A stretch of DNA of 64,000 nt from Fulvia fulva (lineage: Eukaryota; Ascomycota; Dothideomycetes; Mycosphaerellales; Mycosphaerellaceae): positions 5,456,001 to 5,520,000 of the forward strand of contig NC_063012.1 of assembly GCF_020509005.1 (NCBI RefSeq), written 5' to 3'. A model generated the notes under the pieces. The model was given only the letters and a program-made list of their open reading frames with translations, was not told the origin of the DNA and made no database searches. Position numbers and translations under genes: made by a program. This document shows positions 22,890 through 33,311 of this stretch, one piece after another. Position 1 is the stretch's first letter, and every line of letters starts with the position of its first letter.

Positions 22890-24436
22890 ATGGCACAGCG
22901 CGCGCCGTTCCCCAACGATCCCGACACGTTCGACGGCGACGACCGCATCTCGTACTCCACGCAAGACGGGCGTTTCCTGCTGGAGGATGAGGAGGGCGAA
23001 GAGTGGGAGTGGCTGACAGGCCCGGGCAAATGGTCCAAGACGGTACGCACATCCAGAAATCCTGTCTACTATGTCGACAGGCTCTGGCCTGCGTCTGCTC
23101 AGTACGAGGAGCTGCCACACCTGCAATCACCACACCTTGAAGCTTGCGGTCTGCAGACCTCTAACATAATGCTGCGCGCCATAGATGGATGAAGCTGCGA
23201 TCCAGCAACAGCAAGAGATCTACAAGGTGCAGGGCGTCGATGAGGCCGCCCCGGCCTTGAACCCGGCCAAGAAGCGCAAGGAGGCGCAGTCGGACGACGT
23301 GAGTGCTGGAACGATGTCTCGCCACACAGGACATCTCACCACCAGAGACGTCGCATTGGCGCCGGTGCCGCTAACACAGCGCAGGCGGAGAACAGGTCCA
23401 AGAGCGCCAAAACCGCCACCTCGAGCCATGCCGGAGCCACTACCAAGCCGAATGCCACTGCTGCTGCCAGACCGCCCCGCCAGAACACCGCTGTGTTCGT
23501 GACTGGCCTGCCGCAGGATGTTGACCATGAAGAACTTAGGGACCACTTCAAGAAATTCGGCTTGATCTCCGAGAGTATCGATGACAACGAGAAGCGCGTG
23601 AAGCTGTACAATGACAAAGACGGCAACTTCAAGGGCGAGGCATTGATCAGTGCGTACCGTCCACCCCGATCCGTGCTCTATGCTCACTTCGCTGCGCAGT
23701 CTACTACCGGCCCGAGTCGGTCAGCCTCGCCATCGACATGGCGGATGGCGCCTACTTCCCGCGACGTGAAGCCACTGCGCCCACGGCACCAATCTCAGTC
23801 GTCGCAGCCGACAGTAGCTTCAAGGCGCACAAGGATGACACCGTTGCAGAAGAGCGTCCAAAGGGCAAGCTGAAGGGATCTCGCGCCAAAGCCAAGCAGA
23901 AGGCGGAGGAGATGAACAGGTGAACATACATTGTACCCAGCTGTAGTGTGATTTGGCAGCCCACTGACTTCGTGTTTAGTCGTCTGGCGGACTGGTCGGA
24001 CGATGAGCCATCAGCAATACAGCAGACATCCTCGCGATTTGACAAGGTTGTGGTCATCAAGAACGTCTTTACACTCAAGGCATTGCAGGAGGACAAGGAC
24101 TACTACGAGGATACCATGGAGGACATGCGCGAAGGAGCAGAGGCACACGGGGAGATTAAGAACATCACTTTGTTCGACAAGGAGGAGGATGGCGTCGTCA
24201 CAATTCGCTTCAGCAATGCCATGGCCGCCAAAGCTTGCGCAGATGCCTTCAACGGAAGACTCTACGATGGTCGCCGACTCGAAGCCTCGATCGCCAAGGA
24301 TACGGAGAAGTTCAAGAAGAGTCGCAAGGCTAAAATTGAAGACGACGAGGAGGCCAAGCGCCTGGAGGACTACAGCAACTTCATTGAGGGCAAGAGTGAA
24401 AATGTCACTGCTGCTGCTGGAGGTGAACCATCCTGA
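22890..24436 (+). CDS. TatSF1/Cus2-like U2 snRNP splicing factor, two RRMs
   Basis: Five exons (22890-23042, 23185-23298, 23385-23649, 23700-23919, 23980-24436) join in frame into 402 residues. The N terminus carries the acidic WEWLTG-type segment and the MDEAAIQQQQEIYKV block seen in this family. RRM1 covers about residues 123-205 (AVFVTGLPQ; RNP1-like GNFKGEALI; YYRPESVSLAI). A lysine-rich linker is followed by the second RRM (about 270-365, VVVIKNVF to GRRLEASIAKD), which in TatSF1 is a U2AF-homology domain binding SF3b1. Family members assist U2 snRNA folding and prespliceosome assembly in the nucleus. The start is the only ATG before the conserved N terminus. All introns have GT-AG ends, and the third, 50 nt long, interrupts RRM1. 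The gene converges on the ammonium transporter. Confidence 0.92.
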
Positions 24437-24856
24437 GCATGGAGGTTCGATCATTCCAGGAAGATGCCGACACCAGCGATGGTCTTGAGCTGAGCGCCGA
24501 AGAGCGTGCTGCTGGATACCATCCGGTCACGCGCAAGCAGCGCTTGAGCCGAAATTGCGTTGTAGACCACAGAGCTTGGATCGCTTATGGCGAGCATAGG
24601 TACAACTCTCGATCATTTAACCGTCTCCACGCACGACCCTACCATCCTCTCGCGGCGGAACTACTACGCATACGTTACGCAAGCCATAGCATAGCTGGAA
24701 ACTGCCTGGCAGCAGGAAATCGATCATCATACTGTATCGAACCTGCGATCGCCGTCGACCCTTTACTACCTTTCTCACTGTACTGAGGCTGGACTTTCGG
24801 CCGACTGAGCATATGGACATGCCCGGTGAATGTCGAATAGCGATATGACCTAGACC
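24437..24856. other. Convergent 3' intergenic region
   Basis: This is the shared downstream region of the splicing-factor (+) and ammonium-transporter (-) genes. A frame at 24439-24786 opens here but has no recognisable product. I see no inverted repeat or terminator-like structure. Confidence 0.6.
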
Positions 24857-26410
24857 TCAAGAGGCTGTACCGACTGGCGCATCGCGGGTGAAGGTCCTTA
24901 AGGGATATTCATTGTCTTTCTCGACCCGAACATGGATCGGAACTTGGCTATGCCGACTGAGACTCCGTACGCTCTGGCTGTCGTCATTCTCTGTAGTGAA
25001 GTCGTCGTGGTCGCGCATGTCAACCGGCTTTACGTCCCGCACCAACTCGACGTAGTCATAGGCAAATTCGCCAATCTCGGCATCGTCGATGCCCATCTCC
25101 TCCTCTTCCACGCTCGCCCTCAACTTCAACGCGGGAACTAGTCTTGATGTGAAGCTGATGAGCAGCAGGATGCCGCAGGTCACGACGAAGCTGTATGCCA
25201 TTCCGGTCACGGAGTCGGCGAGCTGAATTGCTAGTTGCTTCCAATTGTGGTTGAGCCAACCACCGGTGATGTGTGTATGGCCGTCCAGAGCGGCAATATA
25301 GTCTGCGGCGAAGAGACCAGTCATGAGATTGCCTAATATGCCCCCGACACCATGAACCGCGAAAATGTCCAGGGCGTCATCGGCTGAGATCCAGTACTTG
25401 AGCTGGGTGGCAAAGTTACAACCAACACCCGCTACGACACCGAAGACAACGGCACTCCACGCAGGGACGTAACCGGAGCCTGGTGTAATGGCGACCAAGC
25501 CTGCCACAACTCCAGAGCAGAAGCCTACTGTTGACCACTTCTTTTCGAGTCGATAATCCACGAGGCACCAGGTCACTCCTCCTACACAGGCTGCCAGGTT
25601 CGTGACTACTGCTGCCATGATCGCTCGAAGGTTCGCGCTCAGTGCAGAGCCAGCGTTGAACCCGAACCATCCCACCCACAAAAAGACAGTACCGATAACG
25701 ATATGCGTGACATTGTGTGGTCGATAGTTGAGCGCATGCGTTCCATGCCCTGTCCTCTTACCCAGCATATAGGAGTAGGCCAATGCCGCCGATCCTGACG
25801 ATATGTGAACGGGCGTGCCACCTGCAAAATCGAGACCACCCATCCGATACACCCACCCAGAAGGATTCCACGTCCAGCAAGCGATCGGGTCGTATACGAC
25901 AGTCGTCCATATGAACATGAACACCACACATGGTAGCATCCTCCCCCTCTCGGAGACTGCGCCTGAAACCAGTGCTACCGTCACACAGGCGAACATGCCC
26001 TGATAGACTGCAAACATGAGATCCGGAATCCTCTCACTTCCCACACTGGGCTGCGCCAGCACATCTCGCAAGCCAAAGTTATCCAGACGCCCGATAAACG
26101 GGTCAGCTTTGTGTGAGAAAGCTAATGAGTAGCCCCAGAAGAACCACTGGAAGCTGACGATTGCTGCTGACATGATCGATAGCCATATCAAAGAGAGGGC
26201 TGATTTTCGTCGTGCAAGACCAGAGTAGAAGAAGCCCACGCCTGGAACCATGAGGAGGACGAGAGCAGTGGCCGTGATCATCCATCCTATATCTCCAGCT
26301 TCATAGAATACGTTGAGGTTCTGGGTGAGGGCGTCGCCGCCAGTTGGTTTTGTGCCATTGTACTCGACATTGGGAACGTATGGTAACGTCATATCGTTAG
26401 AGGACGACAT
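24857..26410 (-). CDS. Ammonium transporter (Mep/Amt family)
   Basis: This is an uninterrupted frame of 517 residues from the ATG at 26410, chosen because its context is CATCATGTC and the family's N terminus begins here. An ATG 45 codons upstream (26545) only adds a hydrophilic stretch. Eleven hydrophobic segments follow a short extracellular N terminus. Signature features are visible: GVGFFYSGLARRKS (about 57-70), AVSERGRM (151-158), and the twin pore histidines, H202 in GGTPVHISSG and H353 in AVHGVGGILG. About 85 hydrophilic residues form the cytoplasmic tail. The product conducts ammonium across the plasma membrane; some fungal paralogues (Mep2 type) also sense it, which cannot be decided here. 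Two HGATAR sites upstream (26526-26532 and 26625-26630) fit GATA-factor control by nitrogen. Confidence 0.95.
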   Translation of the reverse strand: MSSSNDMTLPYVPNVEYNGTKPTGGDALTQNLNVFYEAGDIGWMITATALVLLMVPGVGFFYSGLARRKSALSLIWLSIMSAAIVSFQWFFWGYSLAFSHKADPFIGRLDNFGLRDVLAQPSVGSERIPDLMFAVYQGMFACVTVALVSGAVSERGRMLPCVVFMFIWTTVVYDPIACWTWNPSGWVYRMGGLDFAGGTPVHISSGSAALAYSYMLGKRTGHGTHALNYRPHNVTHIVIGTVFLWVGWFGFNAGSALSANLRAIMAAVVTNLAACVGGVTWCLVDYRLEKKWSTVGFCSGVVAGLVAITPGSGYVPAWSAVVFGVVAGVGCNFATQLKYWISADDALDIFAVHGVGGILGNLMTGLFAADYIAALDGHTHITGGWLNHNWKQLAIQLADSVTGMAYSFVVTCGILLLISFTSRLVPALKLRASVEEEEMGIDDAEIGEFAYDYVELVRDVKPVDMRDHDDFTTENDDSQSVRSLSRHSQVPIHVRVEKDNEYPLRTFTRDAPVGTAS

Positions 26411-27757
26411 GATGGGCGTTGTGATGGTGAGATCGAGGCGTTGAGTGGATGGCCAGACTCTAGTCGACTTCTCCAGATCGGACTCTACATTTGAATCTTG
26501 TATAGTATGTATATTCACTTGTAGCCTTATCGTCCTGGGAAGCACTCTACTAAGACAGCCACGAATGTGCTGACAGGCGCCAGTGAGTGTGTAGGTCGAC
26601 TACGCGCGCTTCTGGGTCGGAAGGAGATAGTCGTCAACAAGTATGAGAGGTAGTCTCGATTACCACTACCGGGGAAAGTCGCCCTACCGTTTCAAATGAA
26701 ACGGATGGAGAAGACGGATCCATAGCCCTAATTCGTGGCGTCTGGTCCCCGGCAAAGCTGACGAGGACTCTCTGATCGTCTGCAAGTGAGCACATCATCA
26801 CGCTCGTCTAGGGAGGTCTCCGGAAACCGTACTCAAGGCTTCATGGTAGTCCAGCCTTCCGCACATGTTTTTGACAAATGAGGAGCTTCAGCTAGGGCGC
26901 CGAAGCTGCAGGAACATAGACCATCCGCGCGGGTGCCAGCATGTCATATCTTGAGGTCGCATGTGCGCAGAAGGAAGTCGATGTGATGCATGTCGAAGGA
27001 TGCAGCCATAGATAAGAAAGTCGCCGTGTAACCAGTCAACGGCCAGGGCGCAGCTGAATGTGGACTAGCCTGCAGACACCCCTGCTTGCTCAACGCCATC
27101 GTCAAGAAGCTCGAGAAGCATGGGCAGGAAGGCATGTTTGTGCTTCGACGTCGACTATTCGGTCATCAGCAGCGGAGAAACTGTGCCATGCCGACCTTCT
27201 CCGATGCGTGCCTTTGCTCGTCATCGCCTCGAGGTTACATGTACGAAGTACTGGATGCAACTTGTCCGCCTCGTCACATCTGGCAAGATAGCGACTTGCA
27301 CAAGCGAGAGGAAAGTGCCGTGATCCTGGACACGCCACAATCGACAACACGGGGAGAGACACCTTCCTTCGCACGTGCTCCGAAACCATCGTCTCGCCGA
27401 GACTGCCAATGCTCAGCGTGGGTCTCATCGTGTCGTTCGACTACGTGTAATCCTAGACTCAGAGCAACGTCGATATCCGGCCCAATGCAGGGTTGAGTAC
27501 ATCTCCCTTCTTCAATGACTTTGGGCGGAATAATTGTATTGCCAAAGCTGTCTGCTGACGGACGTGCTGCATCGGCGTGCAGCGAACACATGGCTTCCAT
27601 GGAGGAAGTGTTGCACAACATGTCATGCTTCCAATCAAGTACGCTTGACAGTATCTAGATCAGCAAATCGTAGCGTGCGATTTCACGGAGGCCAATGAAG
27701 CTCCGTGACACTGCGACGTCTCGCTTCACACAAGCTCGCCTTGGTGTATTCGCACGT
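26411..27757. other. Long intergenic region upstream of the ammonium transporter
   Basis: This region holds the ammonium transporter promoter and, at its right end, the 3' flank of the CorA-like gene. Frames at 27086-27496 (+) and 27274-27621 (-, 115 codons with an ATG) overlap each other and resemble nothing known to me. I see no convincing gene. Confidence 0.55.
26526..26532 (-). promoter_or_regulatory. GATA-factor site upstream of the ammonium transporter
   Basis: CGATAAG on the minus strand, 116 bp before the chosen start, matches HGATAR, the AreA/NIT2 core. A second match, AGATAG on the plus strand, lies at 26625-26630. Two matches within 220 bp of an ammonium transporter start are suggestive, not proof. 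Confidence 0.45.
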
Positions 27758-29156
27758 TCATGTGCTCTTCTCACTCCGCTTTCGAGAAGCTGATCTCGTC
27801 CCGAAACCATCCAGCGGAGCAGTCATGGACCTTCGATGCTTGAACCGGCCCTGGCGGTTCGCATTTGGCACATCGACATTGTCCGGCAACTCCTCGCCCA
27901 GCAGTGTGAATTGATTTCGCCGCAGGCGCAGACGTCTCTCCTCCAGTGGGTACAGGGCGACTTGGAGACGGCGTCTAGCCCACGGGGAAACAGCTGTGAA
28001 GGCTGCACTGACAACGAAAATTGGGACGGCGGCGTAAAGATACCAGATTACTGGCCATGTGACAGTGGTGATGCCAAAGAGTGACGCCAGAAAGGAGATT
28101 GGTAGGACCAGCGTCGCAACGGCAGAGAGGAATGCCGAATTGTCGGCTTGTACCGCGTTTGTGATGTTGAACTCCAGCTCGATTAGGTTGTTGAATCCTG
28201 TGACCGAAATTCTGTTAGCACAGTAGCACCACGCTCTTCTATGTAGTAACTCACGTTCTCTCAGACTGTCAAGCCTGGAGTCAAACTGCTCGAGGTCTTC
28301 TACAGCATCATCCATATCAGCCCAAAGCGGGTCGACTTGCCCATTGCGTGGCACGCTTTCCTTCAACTTCTGTAACTTCTTGAATGCTCGGGTATGGAAC
28401 TGCAGATAGTCCTTCATCTCGTAAAGCCTATCGACCTCTGCGTGCATCCTGCGAGTTCGAGCTTTGACCGGGAGGTGTCTTCCATGGCTGTTGGCTTCTG
28501 CTTCGTCGAGGCGGGCCAAGACTTCGCCAATGATGTTCTGCCAGTCGGTGAGCAGCCAGTAGAGCCTCGAGAACGTCCAACACAGGCCTTCTTCATCCTC
28601 ACGAGGTTGAGTGAAGTCTTCGTCATGCCAGAGGTAGTCGAAAAGCAGGTCTTTGACCACATGCTCCGAGATTTCATCAGGCCTAGTGAAGATGACCGTG
28701 ACCGAAATCTGGGAGTCGGAGCGGCAGGCACCGCGAGCGCAAAACCAGACACCCGTGCGAAATCTGAAGTTCTCCATACTCGGCAGCCCGGAGTCTTCCC
28801 AAACAGGAGGATTCATGCCCACAGACCAGTAGTAAACCTGGGGCACATTCATGTGGCTGGAGCGAGCGACATTAGCTGAGAGTTGCGCATCGAGGCATCT
28901 CATGTGGTACGTACTCGATGATGAAAGTCCAAGGCACGTACTGTCCCCGCTTGCTGGCCCTCTCAGGGAACTGCATCGTGCTGCCAAATTGCACGGCTCT
29001 GTCCAAGTCAGGTATGTCCGACCAGTAGTCCTCTATGCATGAGTGGAGCACGTCCCCGAGCCATGGCCGAAAGCCATTGACTGCGATAATGAGAGGATCT
29101 ACCAATGTTGTCAGCGTGCTTCTGCGGACAAGATCGCGAGCGAGACAGCCAGGATG
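27758..29156 (-). CDS. CorA-like divalent metal transporter, 5' end unresolved
   Basis: Three exons can be placed: about 29156-28915, 28856-28255 and 28197-27758. They are joined over a 58-nt intron (GTACGT...CCAG) and a 57-nt intron that also reads through in frame (28198-28254, GTGAGT, branch GCTAAC, CACAG). The product has a long helical cytoplasmic part, RERFNNLIELEFN leading to two C-terminal membrane segments (FLSAVATLVLPISFLASLFGI and a second about 12 residues later), then a basic tail. This is the CorA/ZntB fold. The Gly-Met-Asn motif after TM1 is absent (GIT), as in many fungal CorA-like proteins, so magnesium selectivity is not assured. The first exon is open from 29156 but has no ATG before 28977, so a start exon upstream is missing from my model. 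It is probably a plasma-membrane or organelle metal channel. Confidence 0.82.
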
Positions 29157-30442
29157 TCATAAGGAGACGATGATGCGATGCATCGTCCGGCCAACGCACC
29201 CTTGGGATGTGCTCGGGTCTGATCATCAACGAGCCTGGCGAACGGGCGAGCATCCTGTGGTCCGCGGGCTAATATCTGATGGTATTTGGTGGAGCTGCGA
29301 CTGCTTCCGACGCGTATGCTGATTGTCTCATGGCCAGCATCCGAGACCAGTCGCCGGCGATGAGGTCTTCGGTGAGACATGATGTCGACGATTGTCTACC
29401 GAGCTGCACACGTGCTTTCAGTACAGTAGTGTGGTATGGTGACCGACAGCGTGGAGGCTTTGGCAGCGGAAGGCATCGATCAGCGAATAGCGACATTGGT
29501 GTTGGTGTGCAGACGCGCCTGCTCTCGAACTCACCAAAGGAGAGGGAGCTCGGTGTAGAGGAAGGTACCAGGCGTCTTTCCTGCCTTTTTGCTAGTGCTC
29601 TTGCCTCTTCGACATGGCGTGCCACACACGGGCATGGAATACACGAGCGAGAGCACACTGGGACACATGCGCAGTCCTACATGTCGTTACACATAGTACT
29701 CTGCCTTCAGCGGCGGCCTCTTCAGCTGAGGTCGGTTGCTGGTTTGCTTAGTCGGCGCCTCTGGTCTGGTGACTTGCTTTTCACGTGCATCCATCTCTCT
29801 CATACATGTATGCCACGCGTCGCCATCTTTGCTCCGCACCGAGATCGAGATCGAAATCGAGATCTTCTTGTGGTGACTCTGTGCGTTCGCCTCTGGTGCC
29901 CTTCATCGTGAGGAGATGTTGTGAACTTGTGACAGGTTCTGAACAGCGGCATGCATGCTTGCACCAGACCTCCGGCCGCTCCCGTCGTGCTTGGTAGAAA
30001 GCGCAGGCATATAACGAGCAGCCAGTCAGACGCGCTTTCACATGACCCTGACCCTGGCAAGTTGGCAACATGGAGCATCCATGTCTCGGCTGACCAGGAG
30101 TCTTCTCCGGGCAATTCCCATTCTGATTGGCCCAAAACGTGCTCACGACCTCACGACTCCAACCCATTTTCGAACTTGTTCGCCCGTCTCTAGATCTTCT
30201 GGTCTCACAAGGTGCTACGCTGCCATACACGATAGACGCACGACGAGCTGTCGATAAGACCTTCAATCCGGACAGTTGTCGAGACTCCGACAGCGACAGG
30301 CTTCATCCTGCACCGGCCGAAGGAAAGCTGCATCTCGCGTCACAAGCCGGGCTACGTACAGTACGAAACACCTGTCTTGCAGGTTCGCGGTACCACCTGA
30401 GACCATTGAGGCCGGAGTGCTCCTGAGCAAGACTCGTTCACG
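29157..30442. other. Divergent promoter region between CorA-like and Ctr genes
   Basis: Both flanking genes are transcribed away from this 1.3-kb stretch. Overlapping frames of up to 210 codons (29279-29911, +) are opposed by others on the minus strand (29269-29658) and neither resembles a protein I know. The missing first exon of the CorA-like gene is probably here. Confidence 0.5.
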
Positions 30443-31067
30443 ATGGATATGGGTCACGGACATTCGTCCACGGACGCAACAAGCGGCATGAGCATGTCCA
30501 TGGTCTTCACCACTGACCACTCAACTCCTCTCTACTCGTCAGCCTGGACGCCCTCAGGAACTGGAGCCTATGCCGGTACATGCCTATTCCTCATCATACT
30601 GGGCGTCATCAGTCGACTGCTTCTCGCATACAGATATGTCGTCGAGCAGAAATGGCACGACAAGGCGGTGCAACGACGTTATATTGTGGTCGCTGGCGAG
30701 AATGCCGTGGAGCGCGAACGACGACTTGAACCTTCGGCTGAGAAGAGCGACGAGGCCACTCTTACCACTCGTGGTATGGACGAGAGTGTGCGAGTGGTCA
30801 GGACGGCACGAAGATCGCTGCAGAACACGCCATGGAGATTCAGCACTGACTTGCCACGGGCTTGCATCTTCACCGTACAAGCTGGCGTTGGGTATTTGCT
30901 GTGAGTTGCTTCGCACCCTTCGCTTCTTCGCGTCTGCTTACACGCACCACAGTATGCTTGCTGTGATGACGCTAAACGTTGGCTACTTCCTTTCGGTGCT
31001 CGCAGGACTCTTCGTGGGAGAGCTGCTAGTCGGCCGATATACGTTCGCAGACGATGGTCATCACTAG
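30443..31067 (+). CDS. Ctr-family copper transporter
   Basis: Two exons (30443-30900 and 30953-31067, intron 30901-30952 with GTGAGT and CACAG) give 190 residues, the usual size for fungal Ctr2/Ctr3-type proteins. The N terminus is methionine/histidine rich (MDMGHGH, MSMSM), the copper-binding part. TM1 spans about residues 42-62, followed by a cytoplasmic loop of some 75 residues. TM2 carries the selectivity motif M154-x3-M158, and TM3 holds the helix-packing pattern GLFVGELLVG. These proteins trimerise to pass Cu(I), either from outside or out of the vacuole; which membrane is used cannot be told. The splice falls just before the MxxxM motif. The start is the first ATG in frame. Confidence 0.93.
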
Positions 31068-32079
31068 ACAGCGTTCAGGCAGACCACTGAAGCCATGCTC
31101 GCACCGATCTCAACTTCTGGCATGACTCATCTCTGCATAGCAAAGAGCTCTACCACTTCTCTTGAACCAGTATCGTCGCATCGCCGTCTTCCACGAACAA
31201 GACGATGCAAAGCACGTGTTGTCTATAAGTGCCGCCGGGAATGGCCTGCTACGACACGTGTTTACAGTGACTCGTCGAGCGGTGCCGCTTGTGATGACAG
31301 TTGCGCTCAAGTTACTACTTGAGCGTCCGCCATTGGCCCTCGAGCAGGCCAGTCCATGGACTATGTCATCGCTGACCATGCAAGTATATGGCCTGGGAAG
31401 ATCGCTGGGTCGTCGGCGAACTTCGAACACACAACATCGTACAATGCTGACACTACCTCACACTTATCCGCACTCTGACGACCTACGGGAATCATCCACA
31501 AGATGCTAGCCACCAGATTTTCGCGATGTGATCCGGCCAACTTCGCCTCGCCAAGCGAATGAATCTCTCCTGTTTCGCATGGCTCGAGCTACGCACACTG
31601 CATGTCTTCACGCTGGGTCAGACTGCCTTATTCGATTCGGACAATAGCGCAGTGGTTTCGTCCAGAATATTCCGGCACAACGAACCCATGAGAGCTGCGC
31701 TGATAGGCAAACGCCTCAAAGCCGCGCGTGACATGACCGCGCCATGTTAATTAAGCCTTGTCCACTGGCAAATTTCGAGCCGACGAAGCACTCTTGATAT
31801 GCACAGTGCACTCATTATGATCGGAACATGCTAGCTCGCATGAGACTTGACCGTACATGACGTTCGCAGGGCAGCCAGCACCAACGGAGTCTTTGTTTGG
31901 GACGCGGGGCGATCCAGTGCACAATGCGCCGATTGCATCATGACATTCGACTAGCGTATTCTGTGAGCGCTTGCATAAGTATGAGCTCTGCTCTATCAGG
32001 CCTTCGCGTTCAAAGAAACGCAGCACCAAACTCCATAACTTCGAACGACTGACCAGTAAAAGTACAAGGGTACTGCAAG
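31068..32079. other. Intergenic region, no gene recognised
   Basis: Small frames occur on both strands. The cysteine-rich minus-strand frame at 31751-32029 has seven Cys, but it starts at TTG and has no ATG or signal sequence, so I do not call it. Confidence 0.55.
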
Positions 32080-32602
32080 ATGCCTTCGTCCAAAGGGGAA
32101 CCCACTGATCCTGAGTTGAGGGAGAAGATTAAGGAAGAGGTCAAGAACGAAGAGAAGGGTCAGTTGAGTATCTGAAGAGCTGCGCAGGATTGCGAAAGTT
32201 GACGTTCATAGGCGGAGGCAAGGGTAACTGGTCGGCGTGGAAGGTAAGACAGAAAGTCCCAAATTCCATCTGGATAGCTGTGCTAATTAACATGTACTAA
32301 GGCTGGCGAAATGGGTAAGCAGTTCTTAGGGAGCTATACAGTCGTGTCTGGGCTGGCAGTGTCTCATCGCTGCTTACTTCTCTTATGCGCACGATGATGC
32401 GCACGACAGCAGGCCCCCTCTAGGGTCGTGCTTGGAGAGACTGCTAGGTCAGCTGCGACTGTATAGCCCTGCGCTTTCTCTTCATCACGATGTACTGACG
32501 CCCTGATGTTAAGCTAAGCGATACGAAGCAGAAGGGGGGGATTACACAGACACGGGCGACAACAAGAACAAGGCGAAGAAGGGTGAACCGGAGAAGAAAT
32601 AG
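32080..32602 (+). CDS. Small conserved-looking 70-residue protein in four exons
   Basis: Exons 32080-32158, 32212-32243, 32302-32314 and 32514-32602 join in frame into 70 residues. All introns are GT-AG (donors GTCAGT, GTAAGA and GTAAGC; acceptors ATAG, TAAG and TAAG). Exon 3 is only 13 nt. The product is highly charged and has no hydrophobic segment: MPSSKGEPTDPELREKIK, then GGGKGNWSAWKAGEMAKRY, then EGGDYTDTGDNKNKAKK. I recall similar small proteins in other ascomycetes, sharing the EEEKGGGKG.W.AWKA and AKRYE.EGGDYE pattern, but know no function. It would be missed by any method that needs a long open frame. No neighbour suggests a role. Confidence 0.83.
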
Positions 32603-33311
32603 CAAGAATGGACATGTCTTCCCACTTCAGTCCGTCTACACACCGAGTCGTCGTTAACAGGTGAGCTTCGGGCATGGTTCTCATCAAGCAGTGCCAATGA
32701 TATGAAGCAAGTTTGGCTCAGATCATAGTCAAGAGCCAATCCGAATCAGCCAGTGAGTCGAGTTGCACTGATTCACAATATCATGGCCCGAATACCATAT
32801 GTGTCTGTGAGCTGGAAAGTCATCTCTTTGGAATCCCACTTAACATTGAGATGCTCGCCAGCGACGGGGAGGTTGTTTTATCGACTATGTTCAGAGAACA
32901 TAGTGCAGCACTCACCGAAGTCGATGTGTGAGCCTAGTCAATTGTGCGAATGCATCCATAGATAATGTGACTTGTCATCTTCGTTGAGAAAGGCAGCATC
33001 GATTGGGCCTTCGACTTTCCCTACGACCAGTCAGCCTGGCGTAATAGCCAACACGTGCTTGTTGAGACACTTGCTCTTCGTGGCGGGCATCTTTTTCGTG
33101 TTTTATGTACAGTATTGCCTGGTGTTAACATGCCATGGACAGCGGGGAGGACGCGCCGCGAAACACGAACATCACGCGGAGTGGTCATCATGTTGTCATG
33201 TTCGACGAGAACACGTGCACCTCATGACATGAACATTGGTAGCGGTTTGTCCCTCAGCATGACACAGACAACGGATTCGCAAGCACTCGGCTCAGACCCA
33301 ACATAGAGAAG
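32603..33311. other. Intergenic region, no gene recognised
   Basis: Frames here (for example 32713-32931 and 32972-33232) lack good starts or known similarity. It probably contains the promoter of the tocopherol-cyclase-like gene. Confidence 0.55.

Noticed and set aside
27086..27621. Opposed frames of 115-136 codons as a small gene
   Set aside because: The two frames overlap on opposite strands, show no domain, leader or splice structure, and match nothing I know.
29279..29911. 210-codon plus-strand frame
   Set aside because: Opposed by minus-strand frames of similar length in a GC-rich promoter region, with low-complexity composition and no recognisable domain.
31751..32029. Cysteine-rich 92-codon minus-strand frame as a small secreted effector
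   Set aside because: It starts at TTG, has no ATG or signal peptide, and overlaps the promoter of the four-exon gene at 32080.
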